Assembly (NCBI GenBank): GCA_020439605.1
Contig: JAGQSI010000003.1
Span: 1-27,838, forward strand
Source of the DNA: Acidimicrobiales bacterium
Lineage (GTDB): Bacteria; Actinomycetota; Acidimicrobiia; Acidimicrobiales; Iamiaceae
Reading direction: 5' to 3'
Length of the DNA stretch: 27,838 bases
The position numbers and the translations under genes were made by a program. The notes under the pieces were generated by a model. That model was not told where the DNA came from. It worked only from the letters and a program-made list of their open reading frames with translations, and searched no databases. This document shows, in pieces, positions 7,343-14,995 of this stretch (the first letter of the stretch is position 1; each line of letters starts with the position of its first letter).

Positions 7343-7764
7343 TCAGCGTTCACGGTCCTTCAGGATCCGCTCTGCCTCGAGATCGGAACGCAGTTCACCC
7401 TCGAGGCGCGAGGGAACACGCCACCACCAGCCTTGACCATCGCCCCCTGGGATCGGGACCTGCGACGGACCCGTCGCCTCGACGAATCTGGCGTCGATGG
7501 TGACCAGCTCAGGCTCGACGGTGCCTCGAACCTCATCTGACACCTCCTCGAGTACTAGTGCCACCCGGTCCCGTGTTGTTAGGTCGTTGGTGTACTCATA
7601 GATGGAGTCTCCGTATCCCCGCTCGACAGATACCACGAAGGTGCGCCACGAGGACGTGAGCGCCCCCATAACGAAGCATCCCGGCCCTGTTGTCGCAACT
7701 GCTTCAACGCCTTTGCCAGTTCGTTCTCAGCCAGGGGCCAAGCCATAGCGGAGGAATCACCCAC
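7343..7764 (-). pseudogene. small immunity-like protein, frameshifted near its N-terminus
   Basis: The first frame (GTG 7764 or ATG 7746) reads AWPLAENELAKALKQLRQQG and RDAS. The second frame, open from 7669, reads WRTFVVSVERGYGDSIYEYT and NDLTTRDRVALVLEEV, and ends in GDGQGWWWRVPSRLEGEL before a TGA at 7343-7345. The two parts read as one soluble, acidic protein of about 130 residues if 20 or so bases around 7655-7680 are an insertion. I recall a similar small actinobacterial family with Y-E-Y-T-N-D-L and a Trp-rich end next to toxin genes, but cannot name it. A shorter protein from ATG 7669 (108 residues) might still be made, though it lacks a clear ribosome site. The start overlaps the stop of the toxin tip at 7757. 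Confidence 0.5.
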
Positions 7765-7980
7765 CTCTGATCTGGTTCAGCCAGCACTGAAGGTCGTCGT
7801 GTGGCTTGAAATATGTCCGAAGGACGTTGTCCTTCGTGAGAACGGCAAACTCGTTCGTGGCTGACCGGTAGAAGAGTGCGTCCCCAGACTTGCGAACGAA
7901 GGTCTCGACGCCCGGCCCTCCCCTCGTGAGGTTCTGGGCCCCGCGCAGGTAGTCGACAGAGTTCGCGTATCCGAGACAGC
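7757..7980 (-). pseudogene. polymorphic-toxin C-terminal tip fragment
   Basis: The minus-strand frame reads YANSVDYLRGAQNLTRGGPG, then VETFVRKSGDALFYRSATNE and FAVLTKDNVLRTYFKPHDD, ending CWLNQIRGG-stop at 7757-7759. The pattern GDxLFYxxATNEFAVL...[IL]RTYFKP is one I associate with toxin tips of CdiA/RHS-type proteins that probably have a BECR ribonuclease fold; this is recollection, not a search. The frame has no start of its own: immediately upstream on the minus strand lies transposase sequence (7995-8186). The tip was therefore cut from its carrier protein, leaving about 75 residues. The immunity-like gene at 7343-7764 follows with a short overlap, as in an intact cassette. Confidence 0.55.
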
Positions 7981-7994
7981 GGCCACCCCCAAAC

Positions 7995-8186
7995 CTAGGC
8001 AGAGTCGTGATGTTTGATGACCTTCGCTCCGACGAGTTCACGCGTAATGAGGCCGAGTTTCTGCTGGGTGTACAGCAGGTTTGTGAAATTGTGGTCAAGG
8101 TCTCAGATCTCCTTAAGGATTCTGAGTTCGGTAGGTGTGTCGAAACGGGCGTATCCGACCAGGCTGCGAACATGAGTCCGGTGCTC
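7995..8186 (-). pseudogene. C-terminal end of an integrase-core transposase (relic)
   Basis: The minus-strand frame from 8186 reads EHRTHVRSLVGYARFDTPTE, LRILKEI, an in-frame TGA where Trp is expected, then DLDHNFTNLLYTQQKLGL and AKVIKHHDS before a TAG at 7995-7997. The order W-x-x-V-R-x-x-V-G-Y-x-R-[FY]-D-T...TN-x-x-x-PQQKL...AKV-x-K-x-[HY]-D is the C-terminal end of the same integrase-core transposase family whose N-terminal half is at 1384-1816 on the plus strand. This copy is dead (stop codon, no catalytic core). The 145 bases between it and tmk show no gene I can support. Confidence 0.65.
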
Positions 8187-8331
8187 TTACTCAATATGTG
8201 AACCGCCGCCGACCCTAGTCTCAACTGTCTGCACAAAGATTGATTCAACTGATCGCAACCACAGGTAGAAACCGCCCGGCGCTAGATCGCCAACCTGGGT
8301 CAGCGAGTTCAAGAGGTAACGTCAAGACGCT

Positions 8332-8949
8332 ATGGGTCGCTTTGTCGTGTTTGAAGGTGGCGAGGGGTCGGGCAAGTCCACTCAAGCTCGTCTGCTGGCG
8401 CAACGTTGGAACGCGGTGTTCACGTTTGAGCCGGGCGGTACGGCGGTCGGCCAGCAGCTTCGTCAGCTTTTGCTCGATCCAGAGACCGGGGATCTAGATG
8501 CTCGCGGCGAAGCGTTGCTAATGGCCGCGGACCGTGCTCATCACGTGGCCACCGTGATCCGCCCTGCTTTGATGCGAGGTCGAGATGTGGTCTGTGATCG
8601 CTACGTCGGGTCCTCGCTGGCATATCAGGGCCACGCCAGGGGGCTTGGATTTTCGGAAGTCCAGGTAATCAATGACTTCGCCACTGAAGGCCTAGCACCA
8701 GACCTTGTGGTGTTGTTGAGCGTGCCAGAAGATGTTGCCGCTGCGCGCTTGGCTCTCGCAGGTAAGCCCGACCGGATGGAATCTGCTGGGGTGGAGTTCC
8801 ATCGCAAGGTGGCTGAAGGGTACGCGATGCTCGCTGCTCACAATCCCCATAGTTGGGTGGCCATTGATGGCACCGGGTTGATCGAAGAGGTTGAACAGCG
8901 GGTCAAAGCAATTGTGGAGTCCCGCTTTCCCCCAGAGGTGGCGCAATGA
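8332..8949 (+). CDS. tmk: thymidylate kinase
   Basis: This 205-residue enzyme phosphorylates dTMP to dTDP with ATP, the last dedicated step to dTTP. It has the P-loop GGEGSGKST at residues 9-17, FEPGGT near 33, the DRYVGSSLAYQGHARG segment (about residues 87-102) that binds nucleotide and positions the substrate, and a normal overall length. The downstream holB start overlaps its stop (ATGA at 8946-8949), so the two are probably translated together. It marks the right edge of the accessory island. No strong ribosome site is seen, only GAGG about 16 bases before the ATG. Confidence 0.95.
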   Translation: MGRFVVFEGGEGSGKSTQARLLAQRWNAVFTFEPGGTAVGQQLRQLLLDPETGDLDARGEALLMAADRAHHVATVIRPALMRGRDVVCDRYVGSSLAYQGHARGLGFSEVQVINDFATEGLAPDLVVLLSVPEDVAAARLALAGKPDRMESAGVEFHRKVAEGYAMLAAHNPHSWVAIDGTGLIEEVEQRVKAIVESRFPPEVAQ

Positions 8950-10031
8950 GTGACACGGCCACAGATGGGATTAGAAGTGCCTGGGATGACGTCATAGGCC
9001 AATCCGCAGCGGTCCAACTACTTCGCAACGCTGCGGCAAACAATGCTGCACATGCATGGCTGTTCATAGGTCCAAACGGGTCTGGTAAACGCGCAGCGGC
9101 GAAGGCCTTTGGTGGGGATCTACTTGCACACGATCTTGACGAGTCTGGCGACCTGGTTGGTGCTCAGCGTGTCCGTTCGCTGGCTCGTGAAGCCAAACAT
9201 CCCGATCTTTCGATCATCGAACGTGAAGGTGCTCGGATCTCGTTTGATCAAGCTCGCGAGATCGTCAGGCAATCGAGTCTTTCGGCCACGGAAGGTCGCC
9301 GGAAGGTGGTTGTGTTATCTGATTTCCATCTGTTGTCCAACGAGGCTGCTGCCATCTTGTTGAAGACCATCGAAGAACCTGCAGAGGGCAGATTCTTCAT
9401 CGTTCTTGCCGACGAGACGACCCCAGAGTTGGTGACAATCGCGTCTCGATGTGTGCAGGTCAGGTTCGCCAGAATTGCTGACTCCCAAATCGCTCAGCAA
9501 CTGATGGGCGAGGGAGCTGACGAGCAGCGCGCCCAACAAGCAGCCTCGTTTGCAAACGGGAGTCTGGAACGAGCCAGAATCCTTGTGGAAGACCAACGCT
9601 TGGCGCTGCGCCTTGGCATGTGGCGGGATCTCCCAAGGCGTCTCAACGGCTCCGGCCATAGCGCTACCTCGGCGATCGACGATATTCGTGCTGCCATAGA
9701 TGACTCGGAGGTGCCACTTCGAGCAATCCAAGATCGTGAGAAGGCCGAGATGGAAGAGCGCGTTGAGCGCTATGGGCAGCGCGGCTCCGCCAAGAAGGAA
9801 CTCGAGGAACGCCACAAGCGCCAGTTGCGCAGGTTGCGTGGCGATGAGTTGAAGATGGGACTCGGGGTACTGGCGGGCACCTACAGAGACGAGATGTTGG
9901 TAGCTACGGATCCAACAGCGGCCATTTCGGCGATTGAATCGATCCAGGCGTTAGCGCAGGAGTTGGTTCGCCATCCAAACGAGGAAATTCAGTTGATAGC
10001 GCTGGCGTTAAGACTTCCGCCGCTCACCTGA
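8946..10031 (+). CDS. holB: DNA polymerase III delta' subunit
   Basis: The 361-residue protein is an AAA+ clamp-loader subunit. DDVIGQ (residues 14-19) begins the AAA+ module; Walker A is GPNGSGK (42-48) followed by Arg instead of Ser/Thr, and the second module shows LLKTIEEPAEGRFFIVLAD and the SRC motif (ASRCVQVRF). Delta' does not need ATPase activity in known complexes, so a degenerate P-loop is normal. The four-cysteine zinc module usually placed between Walker A and the HPD element is absent: the interval reads HDLDESGDLVGAQRVRSL with no Cys. A charged coiled-coil-like segment (about residues 265-300, KAEMEERVERYGQ) precedes the collar domain. Overlaps tmk by 4 bases. Confidence 0.9.
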   Translation: MSDTATDGIRSAWDDVIGQSAAVQLLRNAAANNAAHAWLFIGPNGSGKRAAAKAFGGDLLAHDLDESGDLVGAQRVRSLAREAKHPDLSIIEREGARISFDQAREIVRQSSLSATEGRRKVVVLSDFHLLSNEAAAILLKTIEEPAEGRFFIVLADETTPELVTIASRCVQVRFARIADSQIAQQLMGEGADEQRAQQAASFANGSLERARILVEDQRLALRLGMWRDLPRRLNGSGHSATSAIDDIRAAIDDSEVPLRAIQDREKAEMEERVERYGQRGSAKKELEERHKRQLRRLRGDELKMGLGVLAGTYRDEMLVATDPTAAISAIESIQALAQELVRHPNEEIQLIALALRLPPLT

Positions 10032-10368
10032 ACAGGACGTAGAACATGGTTCGAGCGGTGGCCCAGTACTGCTTCGACGTACCCGGGGACCGTTAGAGTC
10101 CAGGCGATGTCTTCCTGTGGTTCTTGCTCGCCTGCATGCGGCACGTCGTCGGTCAAGACCTAACCCCGGTTTTAGTAGACACGGCAACGCCCTTGTATCA
10201 ACGGAACGAATTGATTCCAGCAGTCCTTTGCCCAAGGTGTCCACTTTGTTCTTGATCGAGTTGCCAAGGCGATGGCCTGCAACGATCGAGAAATCTCAAG
10301 CCTGATCAGAGCGATGTCACGCTCGTTGTCGAGTGAGTGATTTTGATGGGTACCTCTAGGGTTGCGGG
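10032..10368 (+). other. gene-poor interval between holB and the metzincin gene
   Basis: These 337 bases contain no tRNA, no convincing hairpin and no recognised coding region. The only feature of note is an 18-codon frame, ATG 10107 to TAA 10163, encoding MSSCGSCSPACGTSSVKT, without a good ribosome site. Confidence 0.5.
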
Positions 10369-11376
10369 GTGAATGACGGTCGCCCTGAGCCAGATGATGA
10401 TCCATTTGCTCAGCTACTGGACCCGGAATTTGCTAGCGGTGCAGTTGTTCGTGAGCTAAGTGCTGAGGAGCGGCTTAGAGCAGCGCAGCGTTCGGTAAGG
10501 TCTGGTGAGTTGCAGATTCGACTCGCTGACGAGCAGGCGCAACAGAGAAGCATTCAGCGTCGCTCTAGGCGGCGAAAATGGTTGAGGCGTGGTGCGTTGA
10601 TGGTGCTGGTATCGCTCGTGGCGTCCTGGGCGATCCGTTATCAGTCCAACGTGGAACGCTCGGGCACATCTATCGCTCAAACGACAAGCAGGCCAGTCAA
10701 CTTTCCACCGGTTGATACCTCAGCATCCAAGACCCCGTTGGGTGTGCCACCGCCGGCACCCAGCGGTGATGGTGAGTACAGCTTCATGAGGACGCAACCC
10801 GATAGTGCGGACCCGGTGGCATGGGATCCGTGCCGGCCCGTGCGCTACGTCGTGAACTGGGATGGCGCGCCAGCGGGCGCGCAGGAGTTGGTGGACGCGG
10901 CAGTAAAGCGAGTGTCTGTGGCAACGGGTCTGGTGTTTCAATACGACAGCACCACAGATGAGACCTGGAGCAACGATCGTGAGCCGTTCCAGCCAGATCG
11001 TTACGGCAAGAAGTGGGCGCCCGCTCTGATCGCGTGGAGTACCGACAAGCAGGTCCCGGGACTAGGCGGCTACATAGCGGGGCTGGGCGGGCCGGCGCCG
11101 GTGAGTTCTCAGTCCGGGCAATTTGTCTCGGTTAGCGGCAAGGTGTTGCTTGATATCGAGGCGTTCAACTCAATGCTTGCATCGCCTGGCGGTGAGGCGC
11201 GCGCACGAGCAGTGGTGCAACATGAACTTGGGCACCTAGTCGGTCTCGATCACGTAGCGGACCCTCACCAGGTGATGTTCAGTGGAGGCTCGAGCGATCC
11301 GCCAACAGAGTGGGGATCGGGTGATCTAGCTGGGCTCCACGCACTTGGTAAAGGCGATTGTTTCCCTGACGTCTAG
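10369..11376 (+). CDS. membrane-anchored metzincin-like (matrixin-type) protease
   Basis: The start is GTG 10369 (weak ribosome site). The 335-residue protein has a charged cytoplasmic segment of about 70 residues ending in RRSRRRKWLRR, one membrane segment (about 76-90, LMVLVSLVASWAI), a Pro/Ser/Thr linker, and an outer domain with the zinc motif HELGHLVGLDH at 285-295 followed by Met303 in QVMF, the Met-turn. HExxHxxGxxH plus Met-turn defines metzincins; the order resembles matrixin (M10A-like) domains. It probably acts outside the membrane on an unknown substrate. The single Cys near 155 and one near 331 could pair. Topology is N-in, C-out by the positive-inside rule. Confidence 0.8.
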   Translation: MNDGRPEPDDDPFAQLLDPEFASGAVVRELSAEERLRAAQRSVRSGELQIRLADEQAQQRSIQRRSRRRKWLRRGALMVLVSLVASWAIRYQSNVERSGTSIAQTTSRPVNFPPVDTSASKTPLGVPPPAPSGDGEYSFMRTQPDSADPVAWDPCRPVRYVVNWDGAPAGAQELVDAAVKRVSVATGLVFQYDSTTDETWSNDREPFQPDRYGKKWAPALIAWSTDKQVPGLGGYIAGLGGPAPVSSQSGQFVSVSGKVLLDIEAFNSMLASPGGEARARAVVQHELGHLVGLDHVADPHQVMFSGGSSDPPTEWGSGDLAGLHALGKGDCFPDV

Positions 11377-11436
11377 TCGTGGGGGATCCATCGACACGAT
11401 AGGTAGAACGCATCAATGCCCAAAGGGCCTTGCGGC

Positions 11437-12153
11437 TCAGTCTGGGACTATCTCGTCGATTGAGGCCGTACCGTCTGCGCCAAGGGCAACGGTAACTGTG
11501 GCTGTAGCGCCGTCAGTGTCAGTTGCTTTGCAGGCTGTGGTCGTGTCTTCGTTTGCGGCAAGTAGTTCGCTCTCTCCGCAATCGATGCTTTGCAATTCGA
11601 TTTCCTCATCGCGCAGAAGTGACCGGACGCTTGCCTCAACAAGATCTGTTGCATAAAGCGAACCAGCCATGACTGCTTCGTTGTTGTCGTCGAGCTTGAG
11701 GATCACTTCTGCTGTGGTTCCCTCAGCGCCCGTGGCGGTGCAGGTAACGCTCTCGCCTGCGCGGATCACCACCACGGGTTCTGTGCTGCAAGCAAAGGAC
11801 TTGACCATCACGCTTTCAGCGTTGAGCTGTTTGGAGATTTCCGAGTCGATCACTTTTTGTTGATAGACGGCGCCTCGGACTTCGCTAGTGAAGTTGGTGT
11901 CGTCCTTGAATATCACGTCAATCAGGATGGTTTGGGTTCCGATCTTCAGATCGCAGGCGAACTTGGCATCCTTGGCGGCCTCTGCGTTCTTCGGGCACGA
12001 AACCGCTGGAAGGTCCTGGAGCTCAAGCTGTTCCTTGGCCTGTTTGGCGATTTCGTCGCTCACCTGGGTGCTGGTGGAACTGCAAGCCCCGAGAAGAGCA
12101 ACAGCGGCGATGGCTAACCAAGCGAGGCGATGGCTAGGGGCGACAGGATGCAT
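11437..12153 (-). CDS. DUF4333-type lipoprotein, three Cys-pair repeats
   Basis: The 238-residue protein begins with a signal sequence and the lipobox LLGAC (Cys24). Three repeats follow, each with a spaced Cys pair: Cys53/Cys67, Cys122/Cys138 and Cys192/Cys208. They show the pattern [SI]-x-C-x(13-15)-C-x-[AL] followed by a beta-strand segment typical of DUF4333 repeats in actinobacterial lipoproteins. It should be anchored outside the membrane with each pair as a disulfide; the function is unknown. It lies convergent to the protease gene (60 bases between stops) and 147 bases downstream of the EAL-domain gene on the same strand. Confidence 0.8.
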   Translation of the reverse strand: MHPVAPSHRLAWLAIAAVALLGACSSTSTQVSDEIAKQAKEQLELQDLPAVSCPKNAEAAKDAKFACDLKIGTQTILIDVIFKDDTNFTSEVRGAVYQQKVIDSEISKQLNAESVMVKSFACSTEPVVVIRAGESVTCTATGAEGTTAEVILKLDDNNEAVMAGSLYATDLVEASVRSLLRDEEIELQSIDCGESELLAANEDTTTACKATDTDGATATVTVALGADGTASIDEIVPD

Positions 12154-12300
12154 CTGGAGTCCTTCATGAAGTGCTGTTCTTAGGTGGCGACTTAGCGCGA
12201 ATCGAGACAGTATCCGCCGAAGGCTGACCAGCGCGGCGATATAGCTCTTGCGTTGCCGGGAGTGCTTCTAAGCCATGAATCCGCCAACAGTGGTGAGGGG

Positions 12301-14937
12301 CTATCCCTGATCCTGCAGAAGCCCGGTAATCACCGATGGACCAACCGGTCTCCCAAGTGCGTAGCCCTGAACTCGGTCGCATCCAAGAGCTTCGAGGACA
12401 TCGATCTGATCAGGCTCCTCCACCCCTTCTGCAACCACCACAAGCTCGAGTGCTTTTGCCATGCGGATCGAGGCGTCCACGAACGCTCTTGCCTGGGGAG
12501 AAGTTGTCAGGTCACGGAGAAAGGACTGATCGATCTTCACGATGTCGATCGGTAGATCCCGCAACTCCGACAGCGAGGAATAACCAGTTCCGAAATCGTC
12601 TAGGGCGACCTTGCAGCCAAGTTGTTGAAGACGCCGCAACGTATCCACCTCGCCGTGTTCTTGTGTGGCGAGGAGAGTCTCGGTGAGTTCTATAACCACG
12701 TTTGTCGGGTCTATCTCACATTCGGCGATGACGCTTCGGACATCTTCATAGAAGGTTGGCTCGCGAAGCTGGCGTGCGCTCACGTTGATGCTCACAGGGA
12801 TGCGATAGCCACTTTGTTCCCATTGTTGGGCTTGGTGACAGGCCCTCGAGAAGATTTCACGTCCCAGCGAGACAATCGAGCCAGACAACTCAGCTAGCTG
12901 TATGAGTTCAAAGGGCGACACCGGACCCCTGGTGGGGTGGGTCCAACGCAAAAGAGCCTCAACACCCACCACACGGCGTTGCGTGGCGCTGAAAATCGGC
13001 TGATAGGCGAGTGTCCAACGTTGCGAGGTAAGGACCTCGCGTAGGTCTGCTTCGATTTCGAGACGTGTGGCAGACCGCTCGCCTAGTTCTTCATCGAACA
13101 TCGCAAAGCGACCCCCGCCGGCCTCCTTGGCCCGGTGCAAGGCAATCTCGGCCGCTCGAAGAACCTCCAGGTGATTCTCACCGGTGTTTGCGAGTGCTAT
13201 GCCAACGCTGCCAGTGACTCTTAGCTCGTGGCCATCGACGATGATTGGTTCGGCATAACAACCAAGTATTCGGTCTCCGAGCATGATCGCCTCAAACTCG
13301 TCTGGCACGTCGGTGAGCACCACTACGAACTGAGAGCCACCATGGCGTGCAACGATGTCCTTGGCACGAACCAGCTCCCCCAAGCGGCCAGCAATGGTGG
13401 ACACGACATGATCACCGGCTGTGAAGCCGAAGGTTTCGTTGACCTTCTGGAGATGGTCGACGTCTGCAAATAGGACCCCAACCCGCGTTGGGCGATCGGT
13501 TGGGGCGATGGCTCGTTCCAACTGGTCCAACAACAGTGCGCGATTGGGAAGCCCGGTAGCGTCGTCATAAAGAGCGGCCCTGCGGAGTTGATCCTCAAGC
13601 TCTAGTTGCGCGGTCATGTCACGACACACGGTGCTGTATAGAGGTAGGCCATCATCTCCTGGACTTGGATGAGCTATCAGGACCTGGGAGATCGGGAACA
13701 CGTGACCGTCAGATCTTCTCAAGCGGTTGTGGCCAGTCCAAGTGCCGGCACTGTGAGCGGAGCGGATGCCTTCTCGCATCAGGTCTTCGGCGAGTTGGTC
13801 CGGGAGGAAGTCATACGCGTCTAGCCCCGAGACGTCATTGTCCGACCCGACCCCGAGAAGTCGCTTTCCTACAGGGTTCAGGTAGTTGATAGTGCCGTCT
13901 GCGCCAACGGAGGCAACCAGGTCCGGGGTGGCTTCGACGATTTCGCTGATACGGGTCTTGGCTGCGGCTACATCTCGCCTGGCGCTCACCAGCGTTCCTG
14001 TGGCGATGCTGGTGGAGGTCAACACCGCCAACAGAAGTTGGAAGTCAGACCGGTTGAGTGGTGCATCTATCTGAATATGTGCCCCGGCGGTCATCACTGC
14101 ACACAAAGCAGCAGTTGAGGTTGCCGCAGCGCCGATCCCATGTCTGACTGCAACAAGTACAAGCGGCAAGAACGCTAGGTACACAAAATGCATTGGCTGT
14201 GTGCCTACATCCATGACAACTACCGCCGTGAACGCTGGGGCAAACAGTTCAAGGAAGAGGAGCCACCTAGGCAGCTCGTCTTCGTGGTCTGAAAGCGAAA
14301 GGCCGTTTCCCTCAAAGGCCGCCTCTCCTACGAGGATGATTGCCGGGAGCAGACATGCAGCCCCAACCAGGTCTCCGATCCAAAAGATTGCGCCTTGGCT
14401 AAGCACCTCGTTTGGCTCCACAAGCCCAACCCAGACCTGGATAGCAATCCCCGCGAGCGTTGCGGCGCTAGCTGCAGCGATGAGGCCCAAGGCCAAAGTT
14501 CTTAGGTCTTCAATTGAACGTAGATCGGGATTCAGTCGGAGGTGGCGCAGAATCCACCCTCCGAGGCCATAGGCAACGGTGAGGGCAGCTGCGTTGACGA
14601 TCAACCCGGCTATCCCATAGAAGTCGCCTAGTCCCATGATCCACGGTGTGGATATGAGTTCAGCCACGAATACGACTACGGCTGCGATCTTTGGTTCGAA
14701 ATAGAACAGGCCGATCGCTACGCCGGCAGAAGGGAACCAGATGAGAGCAGAGCCAGGTAGTGAGATCTCGCTTGCCCACAGCGCTGCCAGTAGGTACGCG
14801 ACAAGCCCGATGGCGCCAACAGCCGCTGGGTGACGAGAACGTTCGGCGAGAGTGAAACCCGAAGTAGTAGAGATGCCACGAAGTGTGCCACTGATTCTTG
14901 GTGCATGTCGTGGATCTGGGACAACAAGCCTGCTCAT
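12301..14937 (-). CDS. MASE1-PAS-GGDEF-EAL protein; probable c-di-GMP phosphodiesterase
   Basis: The 878-residue protein starts with about eight membrane segments of MASE1 type (residues 38-320; IWFPSAGVAIGLF near 66, FWIGDLVGAACLLPAI near 185). A PAS domain (331-440; EIVEATPDLVASVGADGTI) and a GGDEF domain (about 457-610) follow. The GGDEF signature reads HGGSQFVVV (GGSQF 533-537), so the diguanylate cyclase site has lost its D-E pair and is probably inactive or regulatory. The EAL domain (about 625-870) keeps the catalytic residues: Glu660 in VEALLRW, Asn718, Glu750, Asp780-Asp781 in LDDFGTGYSSL, Lys801 in VKIDQ, Glu837 in AEGVE and Gln857. It most likely hydrolyses c-di-GMP in response to a membrane signal. 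Divergent from the sigma-factor gene with 58 bases between starts. Confidence 0.9.
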   Translation of the reverse strand: MSRLVVPDPRHAPRISGTLRGISTTSGFTLAERSRHPAAVGAIGLVAYLLAALWASEISLPGSALIWFPSAGVAIGLFYFEPKIAAVVVFVAELISTPWIMGLGDFYGIAGLIVNAAALTVAYGLGGWILRHLRLNPDLRSIEDLRTLALGLIAAASAATLAGIAIQVWVGLVEPNEVLSQGAIFWIGDLVGAACLLPAIILVGEAAFEGNGLSLSDHEDELPRWLLFLELFAPAFTAVVVMDVGTQPMHFVYLAFLPLVLVAVRHGIGAAATSTAALCAVMTAGAHIQIDAPLNRSDFQLLLAVLTSTSIATGTLVSARRDVAAAKTRISEIVEATPDLVASVGADGTINYLNPVGKRLLGVGSDNDVSGLDAYDFLPDQLAEDLMREGIRSAHSAGTWTGHNRLRRSDGHVFPISQVLIAHPSPGDDGLPLYSTVCRDMTAQLELEDQLRRAALYDDATGLPNRALLLDQLERAIAPTDRPTRVGVLFADVDHLQKVNETFGFTAGDHVVSTIAGRLGELVRAKDIVARHGGSQFVVVLTDVPDEFEAIMLGDRILGCYAEPIIVDGHELRVTGSVGIALANTGENHLEVLRAAEIALHRAKEAGGGRFAMFDEELGERSATRLEIEADLREVLTSQRWTLAYQPIFSATQRRVVGVEALLRWTHPTRGPVSPFELIQLAELSGSIVSLGREIFSRACHQAQQWEQSGYRIPVSINVSARQLREPTFYEDVRSVIAECEIDPTNVVIELTETLLATQEHGEVDTLRRLQQLGCKVALDDFGTGYSSLSELRDLPIDIVKIDQSFLRDLTTSPQARAFVDASIRMAKALELVVVAEGVEEPDQIDVLEALGCDRVQGYALGRPVGPSVITGLLQDQG

Positions 14938-14995
14938 GCCAATTTGTGAGCGGCCCTATCCATTTGGGCCAGATGACAGCTACCATTGATGGGCC
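14938..14995. promoter_or_regulatory. short divergent intergenic region, EAL gene / sigma gene
   Basis: Only 58 bases separate the two divergent starts, so both promoters must lie here or inside the genes. A short inverted repeat, GGCCC (14952-14956) and GGGCC (14966-14970), is visible. I see no clear SigR-type GGAAT...GTT pair, and no promoter is assigned. Confidence 0.35.

Noticed and set aside
7059..7503. Plus-strand frames over the toxin region (Arg/Thr-rich)
   Set aside because: Composition is that of antisense shadows, and the minus strand carries recognisable tip and immunity sequence.
8007..8201. Plus-strand frame of 64 codons starting MMFDDLRSDEF
   Set aside because: It is antisense to the transposase C-terminal relic on the minus strand, which has the better family match.
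10032..10368. Possible tRNA in the holB downstream gap
   Set aside because: GGTTCGAGC at 10058 resembles a T-loop, but no acceptor, D or anticodon stems can be formed around it.
11437..12169. Plus-strand frames opposite the DUF4333 lipoprotein
   Set aside because: Shadows; the minus-strand protein has a signal peptide, lipobox and regular Cys repeats.
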